Assembly: GCF_002257645.1 (NCBI RefSeq)
Contig: NZ_NQMO01000003.1
Span: forward strand, 434,001-498,000
Source of the DNA: Paenibacillus sp. XY044
Lineage (GTDB): Bacteria; Bacillota; Bacilli; Paenibacillales; Paenibacillaceae
DNA: 64,000 bases
Direction of reading: 5' to 3'
Under the pieces are notes generated by a model, which did no database searches, was not told the origin of the DNA, and saw only the letters and a program-made list of their open reading frames with translations. The first letter of the stretch is position 1, and every line of letters begins with the position of its first letter. Positions 9,197-17,028 of the stretch are shown in pieces. Both the position numbers and the translations under genes were made by a program.

Positions 9197-10114
9197 GTGT
9201 TGGCAGCAACCAATAAAAAGCGATGGTCCAAACTTTGGAAACACCGATATCTTTACCTGATGGTGTTGCCCGGTTTGATTACGGTGCTTATCTTCAGTTA
9301 CTTTCCGATGTATGGAATCACCATCGCCTTCAAGGATTACAACGCATCAAAGGGGATCATGGGGAGTCCTTGGGTCGGTTTCAAATATTTCACCACGTTT
9401 TTTCATGATCCGATGGCCTTCCGTGTATTAAAAAACACGTTACTTCTAGGTCTGTATACGCTGCTGTGGTCATTTCCTGCTCCCATTATCCTCGCGTTGT
9501 TATTTAACGAACTGAGAAACAAGCACTTTAAAAAATTCGTCCAAACGGTTTCTTACTTTCCCCATTTTATTTCGGTGGTCATCGTTGCGGGAATGCTTAA
9601 GGATTTTACGGCCAGAGACGGCCTGTTCAATCAAATCATTACATACTTCGGCGGAACCCCGATCATGTTTCTTCTGGAGCCGGGTTATTTCAGAACGATC
9701 TTCATTTCTTCCGGCATATGGCAGGGGATTGGTTTTGGAACGATCATCTACCTTGCCGCGTTGAGCGGGATCGATCCGACCTATTATGATGTGGCGGAAG
9801 TGGACGGAGCGAGCCGGTGGAAAAAAATCGTGCACATTACTTGGCCGTCGATCAAACCGACGACGATCATCCTGCTGATCTTCGCCTTGGGAGGAATTCT
9901 GGGATCCGATTTTCAGAAAATTATCCTGCTGTATTCGCCCGAAACTTACAGCGTGGCTGACGTCATTGGATCCTATGTATACCGTCAGGGGATTCTCGGC
10001 GCAAGATACGAGTACACCACGGCCATCGGATTATTCATGTCGGTCATATCCTTTATCATTTTGTACATTTCCAATTGGGTCAGCCGCAAAGTTTCGGAGA
10101 CGAGTTTGTTTTAG
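9197..10114 (+). CDS. LplB-like sugar ABC transporter permease
   Basis: First gene of the long glycan operon; 305 residues from a GTG at 9197. AAAAGGGG (9184-9191) precedes it; the TTG at 9200 is an equally good start, while the GTG at 9140 would add 19 residues inside a leader hairpin. The protein shows the LplB motif KHRYLYLMVLPGLITVLIF, six membrane spans, the EAA loop (YDVAEVDGASRWKKIVHITWP) and the tail SRKVSETSLF. It would form the channel with the next gene product, whose ribosome site overlaps this gene's stop codon. Substrate unknown; downstream mannosidase-type enzymes suggest a mannose-containing oligosaccharide. No ATPase gene is linked. Confidence 0.92.
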   Translation: MLAATNKKRWSKLWKHRYLYLMVLPGLITVLIFSYFPMYGITIAFKDYNASKGIMGSPWVGFKYFTTFFHDPMAFRVLKNTLLLGLYTLLWSFPAPIILALLFNELRNKHFKKFVQTVSYFPHFISVVIVAGMLKDFTARDGLFNQIITYFGGTPIMFLLEPGYFRTIFISSGIWQGIGFGTIIYLAALSGIDPTYYDVAEVDGASRWKKIVHITWPSIKPTTIILLIFALGGILGSDFQKIILLYSPETYSVADVIGSYVYRQGILGARYEYTTAIGLFMSVISFIILYISNWVSRKVSETSLF

Positions 10115-10125
10115 GGGGGAGAATC

Positions 10126-11022
10126 TTGAGAAAAATCAGCTTCGGTTCCAGAGTTTTTGATGCTTTTAATATTTTCATCATGCTGTTGATCCTTGTCGTT
10201 GTGCTGTACCCCATTCTGAATATTGTCGCTACTTCCTTTAGCAGCGGGAAGTACATCTCCTCGGGAAGCGTTACGATTTGGCCGAAGGGTTTTACCGTAC
10301 AGGCTTACGCAGACGTATTCAAAGACGCGCTGATTTATAAGGGGTATGTGAATTCCATCATTTACGCCGTAGGTTCTACCGGCATCATGCTGCTGTTTAC
10401 CTCTTTACTGGCTTATCCGCTGACCATTCCCGGTTTTGCGGGAAAGAAGTTTATCACCATCTTTCTGATGATCACGATGTTTTTCAGTGGAGGATTAATT
10501 CCTACCTACTTGCTTATGCGCAGTCTGCATCTGCTCGATACGGTTTGGGTGATGATCCTTCCCGGCGCGGTTGGGGCATACAATGTGTTTTTGTTCCGAA
10601 CGTTCTTTTCGAATGTGCCGGCTGAGCTGAAAGAATCGGCGGTCATGGATGGAGCCAACGATGTCGTCGTCCTGTTTCGAATCGTGTTGCCGTTGTCGAA
10701 AGCTCTTCTTGCGACGTTTGCTTTGTTTGGTTTGGTAGGAAGCTGGAACAGCTGGTTTGAAGCATTAATCTACCTCAAGGATCAGGATAAGTATCCGCTG
10801 CAAATGATTCTGAGAAACTATTTATTTACGCTGGATACCAACGCGATACAAGGAAGGGTAGGCGCCGGTAACGTGGCCATCAATTCATCGGGATCATCGC
10901 TAGATCCTAAGGCCATCCGAATGAGTGTGATCATCATTACGATGTTTCCCATTATGGCGATATACCCATTCTTTCAAAAGCACTTTACAAAGGGCGTATT
11001 GGTGGGAGCGATTAAGGGTTGA
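10126..11022 (+). CDS. YtcP-like sugar ABC transporter permease
   Basis: Second permease of the importer, 298 residues from a TTG at 10126 (AGGGGGGAG lies just upstream; the frame is open earlier inside the LplB-like gene). Six hydrophobic segments, starting with IFIMLLILVVVLYPILNIVATSFS, and an EAA loop (ELKESAVMDGANDVVVLFRIVLPLS) are visible. The C terminus FFQKHFTKGVLVGAIKG is the YtcP signature. It is tightly coupled to the upstream permease (11 bp between) and 79 bp ahead of the binding-protein gene. Confidence 0.92.
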   Translation: MRKISFGSRVFDAFNIFIMLLILVVVLYPILNIVATSFSSGKYISSGSVTIWPKGFTVQAYADVFKDALIYKGYVNSIIYAVGSTGIMLLFTSLLAYPLTIPGFAGKKFITIFLMITMFFSGGLIPTYLLMRSLHLLDTVWVMILPGAVGAYNVFLFRTFFSNVPAELKESAVMDGANDVVVLFRIVLPLSKALLATFALFGLVGSWNSWFEALIYLKDQDKYPLQMILRNYLFTLDTNAIQGRVGAGNVAINSSGSSLDPKAIRMSVIIITMFPIMAIYPFFQKHFTKGVLVGAIKG

Positions 11023-11101
11023 CGAGAGGCTTCAGGATGGATGTAGAAGGGAATTTTCTTTTACGCCATATATAAAAACTTTATCCATAGGAGGAATTGG
11101 G

Positions 11102-12733
11102 ATGATTAAAAAAGCAAGAATATTCAGCTTGATCATGGCATGTATGCTGGCCTTTTCCGTAACGGCTTGCACCAAGTCCGACGAACCTTCCAAAGATTCT
11201 GCTGATGGTGACACCTTATCTTTTTCCGTTACGCTTCCGTCGAGCGGGGTAGATAACGAGAACAGCATGATCGGAAAAGAGTGGAAGAAGCAGATGGAAG
11301 CCAAGCTTGGCAAAAAACTGAATATTAAGTTTAATTATATTCCGTCATCGGAATATGACGAAAAAGTGAAGCTCATGATTGCAAGCGATGATATGACGGA
11401 CTTCTTTGTGACGCCTTTGTTTTACGATATCACGGACATGGCTAAACAAGGCCAAATCCTCGAGCTCAGTCAATATAAGGATTTAATGCCCAACTATATG
11501 AACTACCTCAGCAAGGTGAAGAATGGTATGGCACGAGTAACCAATTCCGAAGGTAAAATGTACTCTTTCAAAGAAACTTCGACGCCCAGATTTCCTGAGG
11601 ATAAAGGCTTGCTGATCCAAAACGTATCCGCTTACAGATACGATGTATTCAAGGCGAACAACATCAATATTCCGCAAACGCTGGATGATTTCTATAACGC
11701 AGCCAAAAAGCTGAAACAACTTTATCCCGATAAGTATCCGGTGGATACCAAGTGGAACAGTTTGAGATCGCTCTTCTCCGCGAATCACATCAAGGACGAC
11801 ATCTACTGGGATGGCAGCAAATACGTATACGGTATTTTCAATGAGGGATATAAAGACGCCCTTCAGTTCGCAAATAAGCTGTATTCGGAAAAACTGCTGG
11901 ATCCTGAGTATACGATTGATACGGACGATACGATCCGGAAGAAGGCTATGAATGGGGATACCTTCATGTGGCTGACACAGTGGTTTACTGAGCCGGGAGA
12001 TTACACAAGGAACGCTGATGACGGCAAAATTTTTGCAGTGTCGCTGTACCCGGATAATCCGAAGTACGGAACAGCGTGGCAGGAAGCGACGAACGGAAAC
12101 ACCCCGGACTTGGGCTGGGCCACATTCTGCATCAGCGCCAAAGCCAAAAATCCGGAAGAATTAATCAAGCTTATCGATTTACAATATTCTGACGAAAACA
12201 TTAGACTCGTGACTTGGGGAATCGAAGGAACGACCTACAAAATCGGAGAGGACGGCAATCCGACCTTTGTTGATTCGTTTAAGACGGCGAAGGATCCATG
12301 GGTGGAAGGAGATAAATACGGAATCCGGGCAAGTAAAAATTACAATCCAGGCTTGCAAATGGTCAATGATGCCAGAGCGTTCGTAGACTTTGCTGCAACG
12401 GATTATACCGTATTTAATAACAAGTATGAGGAAGTTCCGCTTGAAAAGTCGCCGTATTTAACAAGTTTACCGATGCCAAACAACGATTATGTACCATCAT
12501 GGTACAGTGAGCCGGCCATCCAATTCACACCGGACGAAAGCCAGGAAATATCCGAGATCATGAACCCGATCAAAACGTTCGTTACGGAGGAGCAGGCGAA
12601 GTTTGTTGCCGGGAAGCAGAGTTTTGACAACTGGCCCAAATTTATCGACCAAGTTAAAAAAATGGGGGACATCGACAAAGTGTTGAAAATTTACAACGAT
12701 GCTGCTCAAAGAATCCTGTCCAAAACACCCTAA
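11102..12733 (+). CDS. Extracellular sugar-binding lipoprotein
   Basis: Lipid-anchored solute-binding protein of 543 residues. The N-terminal signal (KKARIFSLIMACMLAF) ends in a lipobox SVTAC. The mature protein is a long family 1-like binding protein (LipO/YtcQ type) with the usual pattern of a hinge-linked two-lobe fold; motifs such as SSEYDEKVKLMIASDDMTD and MFWLTQWF-like segments occur. The ATG at 11102 follows AGGAGGAATTGGG. It belongs to the importer formed by the two upstream permeases and is followed after 58 bp by the first of two unknown secreted proteins, so the substrate presumably comes from what those proteins act on. Confidence 0.92.
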   Translation: MIKKARIFSLIMACMLAFSVTACTKSDEPSKDSADGDTLSFSVTLPSSGVDNENSMIGKEWKKQMEAKLGKKLNIKFNYIPSSEYDEKVKLMIASDDMTDFFVTPLFYDITDMAKQGQILELSQYKDLMPNYMNYLSKVKNGMARVTNSEGKMYSFKETSTPRFPEDKGLLIQNVSAYRYDVFKANNINIPQTLDDFYNAAKKLKQLYPDKYPVDTKWNSLRSLFSANHIKDDIYWDGSKYVYGIFNEGYKDALQFANKLYSEKLLDPEYTIDTDDTIRKKAMNGDTFMWLTQWFTEPGDYTRNADDGKIFAVSLYPDNPKYGTAWQEATNGNTPDLGWATFCISAKAKNPEELIKLIDLQYSDENIRLVTWGIEGTTYKIGEDGNPTFVDSFKTAKDPWVEGDKYGIRASKNYNPGLQMVNDARAFVDFAATDYTVFNNKYEEVPLEKSPYLTSLPMPNNDYVPSWYSEPAIQFTPDESQEISEIMNPIKTFVTEEQAKFVAGKQSFDNWPKFIDQVKKMGDIDKVLKIYNDAAQRILSKTP

Positions 12734-12791
12734 CAACATCATGACAATTTCACCAGTGACAAAACGACAAAAACGTCGGGAGGAAGCGAAG

Positions 12792-14411
12792 ATGAAATTG
12801 AAGATGTGGAAACAAGCGGGAGCGTGGACCTGCGCCGCACTGTTGTTGGTTACGATGGCACCGGGAGTTACGCCAGCCCAGGCTGCAGGAAGCAGCGCGA
12901 ATCAAGAAGCGGAAATTGCGGTGAAAAAGGTGCAGAAGCCGTTCATGATTAAGGTCGTGGATGCCGAGACGGGCCGGGGCATTCCGCTCGTGCAGCTGAA
13001 GACGACGAACAACATTTTGTATTATACGGACAGCGCAGGAGTCGTGGCGTTCGACGAACCCGGGTTAATGGATCAGACGGTCTTCTTTCATATGTCCAGT
13101 GATGGCTATGAGATCCCTGCCGACATGTTCGGCAACCGCGGGCAGGCTGTCGAGATCACGCCTGGTGGCAGCGTCACGTTGCAGATGAACCGGGTGAACA
13201 TCGCCGAGCGGCTGTACCGGGTGACCGGCCAGGGCATCTACCGCGACAGTCTGCTCCTCGGCTTGAATCCGCCGATTCAAGAGCCGGTGATCAATGGACT
13301 GATCATGGGTCAGGATTCCGTACAGACGATCGAATACAACGATAAGCTGTATTGGTTCTGGGGCGATACGGACAGACCGGCCTACCCGCTGGGAAATTTC
13401 CGAACGACGGGTGCGACATCGGAATTGCCGCAAAACGGCGGCCTTGACCCGGATGTCGGCGTTAACCTGAAATATTTTACCAAAGAGGACGGATTTGCAA
13501 AAAGCATGGTGCCGACGCTTCCCGACGGGGGGAACATGGCTTGGATTTTCGGCCTGATGACGGCAAAGGACAGCACGGGAAAAGAGCGTCTGCTTACGGG
13601 TTACACGACGCTCAATCCTGATATCGTCGCGCGCGGCATCCTGGTCTTCAACGATCAGACAGAGCAGTTCGAACAGGTCGTCCAGTTCCCTTCCAAGGAC
13701 GATTGGCGCCATCCGGGCGGTCAGGCGACCTATTACGAGGAGAACGGCAAGGGCTATTGGCTGTTTACAGAGCATCGGATTCCGAATTTGCGTGTGGCCG
13801 CCAGCTATGACGCTATCATCGACTATACCCAATATGAGGCGTTTACGTGCCTGGCTCCGGGAGCGACTTACGACGGCGCCAATACGTCCCTCGAGCGCGA
13901 TCCGAACGGCAAGCTGGTATGGGGCTGGAAAAAGAATACCCCGCCGCTCAGCCAGGATCAAGAGAAAGAGCTGATCGGGCTGGGCGTGATCAAAGTGGAT
14001 GATTCGCGCTACTATCAACTGAAAGATGCCGATACCGGCGAAGAGGTTTCGCTCGCCCAAAGCTCCGTCGAATGGAATGATTACCGGCAGCGCTATGTGA
14101 TGATCGGACAGCAGGTGATGGGCAAGACGTCGGTTCTCGGGGAACTGTGGTACGCGGAAGCAGATTCGCCCCAAGGCCCTTGGACGACAGCCAAGAAGAT
14201 CATCACGCATGACAACTATACCTTCTACAACCCGGCCCAGCACAAGTTCTTCTTTAAAGACGGCGGACGCGTCCTTTACTTCGAGGCGACCTATACGAAT
14301 ACGTATACGGACCATGTTCCGACACCGCGCTACAACTACAATCAGGTCATGTACAAACTGGATCTTGACGATCCGCGGCTTGGTCTTGAGCCGGTGCAGA
14401 GCAGCAAGTGA
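12792..14411 (+). CDS. Secreted protein of unknown function, copy 1 (predicted beta-propeller, glycosidase-like)
   Basis: 539 residues from an ATG preceded by GGGAGGAAGCG. The signal peptide (about 1-33: KQAGAWTCAALLLVTMAPGV, ending AQA-A) shows secretion without lipid or wall anchor. Residues about 45-140 look like a small Ig/carboxypeptidase-regulatory beta-sandwich (FMIKVVDAETGRGIPL, YYTDSAGVVAF). The remainder has repeated blades with aromatic and acidic residues (KLYWFWGDTDRPAYPLGNF, DDWRHPGGQATYY, SSVEWNDYRQRYVM, GELWYAEADSPQGPW, FYNPAQHKFF), resembling five-bladed propellers of the GH43/GH32/GH130 type. I could not assign a known family. Candidate acidic catalytic residues lie in GDTD, EWND and SPQGPW surroundings. 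Its position between a sugar importer and cytoplasmic mannosidases suggests an extracellular enzyme or glycan-binding protein. The gene at 14479 is a close paralogue. Confidence 0.8.
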   Translation: MKLKMWKQAGAWTCAALLLVTMAPGVTPAQAAGSSANQEAEIAVKKVQKPFMIKVVDAETGRGIPLVQLKTTNNILYYTDSAGVVAFDEPGLMDQTVFFHMSSDGYEIPADMFGNRGQAVEITPGGSVTLQMNRVNIAERLYRVTGQGIYRDSLLLGLNPPIQEPVINGLIMGQDSVQTIEYNDKLYWFWGDTDRPAYPLGNFRTTGATSELPQNGGLDPDVGVNLKYFTKEDGFAKSMVPTLPDGGNMAWIFGLMTAKDSTGKERLLTGYTTLNPDIVARGILVFNDQTEQFEQVVQFPSKDDWRHPGGQATYYEENGKGYWLFTEHRIPNLRVAASYDAIIDYTQYEAFTCLAPGATYDGANTSLERDPNGKLVWGWKKNTPPLSQDQEKELIGLGVIKVDDSRYYQLKDADTGEEVSLAQSSVEWNDYRQRYVMIGQQVMGKTSVLGELWYAEADSPQGPWTTAKKIITHDNYTFYNPAQHKFFFKDGGRVLYFEATYTNTYTDHVPTPRYNYNQVMYKLDLDDPRLGLEPVQSSK

Positions 14412-14478
14412 GGGTTGACGCTGAATAGGACCGTATTCTTCGATCTCAAAAGGACAATCCGCCCAGGAGGTAAACGAA

Positions 14479-16104
14479 ATGAAATGGAAGCCGTGGAAGA
14501 GCGCGGGAATATGGACTTGCGTTATGCTGATGGTCATGACGGCGCCGGGCGCCGCAATGGCAGCGCAGACGGAGGGAAGTAATGCCAAGCCGGACGCAAG
14601 CGGTGCAAAGAAGATTGTCCGGAAGCCGTTTATGATCAAGGTTGTGGATGCCGAGACGGGCAGGGGGATTCCTCTCGTTGAGCTGAAGACGACGAACAAT
14701 CTTTTATATTACACGGACAGCGCCGGAATCGTGGCTTTCAACGAACCAGGACTGATGGATCAGCAAGTGTTCTTCCATCTGTCCAGCGACGGCTACGAGG
14801 TGCCGACGGACATGTTCGGCTATCGCGGCCAGGCTGTTGAAGTGACACCGGGCGGAAGCGTCACGCTGAAGATGAACCGGGTCAATATCGCCGAGCGGTT
14901 ATACCGGGTTACGGGCCAGGGCATCTATCGGGACAGCGTCCTGCTAGGCCAGAAGCCACCGATCAAGGAGCCGCTCCTGAACGGGCTGGTGATGGGGCAG
15001 GACTCCGTCCAATCGATCAAGTACCGCAACCGTCTGTACTGGTTTTGGGGCGATACGGACAGACCGGCCTATCCGCTGGGGAACTTCCGCGTGGCGGGGG
15101 CCACCTCGAAGCTGCCGGAAAAGGGCGGTCTCGATCCCGATATAGGCGTCGATATGGATTATTTTACGAAAGAAGACGGTTTCGTTAAAAGTCTGGTGCC
15201 GCAGCTGCCCGATGGTGCCGGAATCGCCTGGGTGTTCGGTTTGATGACCGCCAAGGACAGCAACGGACAAGAGCGCCTGCTCGCCGGCTACAGCACGCAT
15301 AATCCCGAACTCAGCGCCTTTGGCATTGTTGCTTTTAACGACGACAAGAAGGAGTTCGAGCAGGTCGTCCAGTTCCCTTCCAAAGAAGATTGGCGCCACC
15401 CGGGCGGGCAGGCGACTTATTACGAGGAGAACGGCAAGGGTTACTGGCTCTTTACCGAACATCAGATGCCGAACTTGCGCGTGGCCGCCAGCTATGACGC
15501 CATCATCGACTATACTCAATACGAATCGTTTACGTGCCTAACGCCGGGAACGTCATACCAAGGGGCCCAAACGTCGCTCGAACGCGACGCGAACGGCAAG
15601 CTCGTATGGGGCTGGAAAAAGAACACTCCGCCGCTCAGCCAGGATCAAGAGAGGGAGCTGATCGATTCCGGTCTGATTCAGGCGAACGACCCGCACTACT
15701 ATTCATTGAAAGATGCCGATACCGGCGATACGGTCAAAATCGCTTCAAGCTCCTTCGAATGGAACGATTATCGGCAGCGTTACGTGATGATCGGGCAGCA
15801 GACGCAAGGCAAAACGTCGGTACTCGGGGAAATCTGGTACGCGGAAGCTCCTGCGCCTCAAGGTCCCTGGATCACGGCCAAAAAGATCGTCACGCATAAC
15901 AACTATACTTTTTATAACGTAGCCCAGCATAAGTTTTTCAATAAGGAGGGCGGCCGGGTCATCTACTTCGAAGGTACCTATACGAATACGTTTACGGATC
16001 ATGCGCCTACGCCGCGTTATAATTACAATCAGGTCATGTATAAGCTCGACTTGGCCAATCCGAAGCTTGGGCTGACACCGGTTCAAGATACGACCGGGAA
16101 ATAG
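14479..16104 (+). CDS. Secreted protein of unknown function, copy 2 (paralogue of the preceding gene)
   Basis: 541 residues, ATG preceded by CCAGGAGGTAAACGAA. It has the same layout as the gene 67 bp upstream: signal peptide (about 1-31, ending AMAAQ), beta-sandwich domain and a propeller-like domain. Over the roughly 108 residues from KPFMIKVVDAETGRG to GIYRDSVLLG I count only about 12 differences between the copies. Blocks WFWGDTDRPAYPLGNF, EDWRHPGGQATYYEENGKGYW, LVWGWKKNTPPLSQDQE, EWNDYRQRYVMIGQQ and PRYNYNQVMYKLDL are retained, so all putative functional residues seem intact in both. Divergence is greater in the linker after the signal and around residues 200-290. Most likely a tandem duplication kept for two related substrates. 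Function unknown; see the first copy. Confidence 0.8.
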   Translation: MKWKPWKSAGIWTCVMLMVMTAPGAAMAAQTEGSNAKPDASGAKKIVRKPFMIKVVDAETGRGIPLVELKTTNNLLYYTDSAGIVAFNEPGLMDQQVFFHLSSDGYEVPTDMFGYRGQAVEVTPGGSVTLKMNRVNIAERLYRVTGQGIYRDSVLLGQKPPIKEPLLNGLVMGQDSVQSIKYRNRLYWFWGDTDRPAYPLGNFRVAGATSKLPEKGGLDPDIGVDMDYFTKEDGFVKSLVPQLPDGAGIAWVFGLMTAKDSNGQERLLAGYSTHNPELSAFGIVAFNDDKKEFEQVVQFPSKEDWRHPGGQATYYEENGKGYWLFTEHQMPNLRVAASYDAIIDYTQYESFTCLTPGTSYQGAQTSLERDANGKLVWGWKKNTPPLSQDQERELIDSGLIQANDPHYYSLKDADTGDTVKIASSSFEWNDYRQRYVMIGQQTQGKTSVLGEIWYAEAPAPQGPWITAKKIVTHNNYTFYNVAQHKFFNKEGGRVIYFEGTYTNTFTDHAPTPRYNYNQVMYKLDLANPKLGLTPVQDTTGK

Positions 16105-16119
16105 AGCGCCTCGGCGCTC
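16104..16119 (+). other. Intra-operon hairpin
   Basis: GAGCGCC-TC-GGCGCTC starts within the stop codon of the second secreted gene. The very tight 2-nt loop would open to at least 4 nt. No T run follows, so it is more likely an mRNA-stabilising 3' structure between the secreted and cytoplasmic parts of the operon than a terminator. Confidence 0.4.
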
Positions 16120-16176
16120 CGGCAGATTTGAAATCATGCAGTCATTATTAAACAACATTGAGGGAGGAACATCCAA

Positions 16177-17028
16177 ATGCTGAAGGGATTGACGCTTGCC
16201 GGTTTGGGGGCAGTCGAAAGTGAAGAGAAGTTCATCGAACTGGCGGGTACGGGCGGTTTTCAAGCGGTTGACGTGGATGCCAGGGGATTGATCGAGCGGC
16301 TGGGAACAGATAGGGCCTTAAAAAAGCTTGAGCAGCACGGAGTCGTCATCGGCGCGATCGGCTTGCCCGTGGAATGGAGGGTTGGCGAGGACGAGTTTCT
16401 GGCAGGGCTGACCGGTCTAACGGAAGCGGCGGCCGCAGCCCGGTCGCTGGGCTGCACGCGCTGCTGCACGTACATCCTGCCATCGACCGACGCCAAACCG
16501 GCGCACTTCATGGCGCTCGCCACCCGGCGTCTGCGCATCTGCGCCCAAATTCTCGGCTCCTATGGCATCAGGCTTGCCCTGGAATTCGTCGGTCCGCATC
16601 ATTTGCGGACGGCCTGGAAATACCCTTTCATCTGGACGATGGAAGAGACGCTGGACTGGATCGACGCGATCGGCGAGTCGAATGTCGGCTTGCTGCTGGA
16701 TGCGTATCACTGGCACACGAACGGACTGTCCGCAGACGACATTGAGCGGCTGCAGCCGCAGCAAATCGTTCACGTGCATATCAACGACGCGCCGGATCTG
16801 CCGGTCGAGGCCGTGCTTGATAACGAGCGTCTGTACCCTGGGGAAGGTGTCATCGACTTGGAGGGCTTTTTAAGATCGCTGCAGCGCATTGGATACGATG
16901 GTATCGTATCGCAAGAAGTTTTGACGCCAGCTATGCCGGAAGATACGCCGGAGCAGCTGATTCTCCGCTCCAAAGCCGGGTTCGAGCGCGTATTTGCCGC
17001 TGCCGGAATCGGTATGGAAGGCAAATGA
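16177..17028 (+). CDS. TIM-barrel sugar phosphate isomerase/epimerase
   Basis: 283 residues, cytoplasmic, family of xylose-isomerase-like TIM barrels (IolE/IolI/hydroxypyruvate isomerase group). Visible metal-site motifs are LALEFVGPHH (Glu on strand 5), GLLLDAYHWHTNG (Asp and His), VHVHINDAPD (His and Asp) and GIVSQEVLTP (Glu). ATG follows GAGGGAGGAACATCCAA. It probably interconverts a sugar or keto-sugar released by the neighbouring enzymes. It overlaps the next gene by 4 bp (ATGA), which indicates translational coupling. Exact substrate cannot be read from the sequence. Confidence 0.85.
   Translation: MLKGLTLAGLGAVESEEKFIELAGTGGFQAVDVDARGLIERLGTDRALKKLEQHGVVIGAIGLPVEWRVGEDEFLAGLTGLTEAAAAARSLGCTRCCTYILPSTDAKPAHFMALATRRLRICAQILGSYGIRLALEFVGPHHLRTAWKYPFIWTMEETLDWIDAIGESNVGLLLDAYHWHTNGLSADDIERLQPQQIVHVHINDAPDLPVEAVLDNERLYPGEGVIDLEGFLRSLQRIGYDGIVSQEVLTPAMPEDTPEQLILRSKAGFERVFAAAGIGMEGK

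Noticed and set aside
13065..14699. 544-codon minus-strand frame across the secreted paralogue
   Set aside because: Antisense shadow of the plus-strand genes, which have signal peptides, ribosome sites and a conserved paralogue; the minus frame has no recognisable domain.
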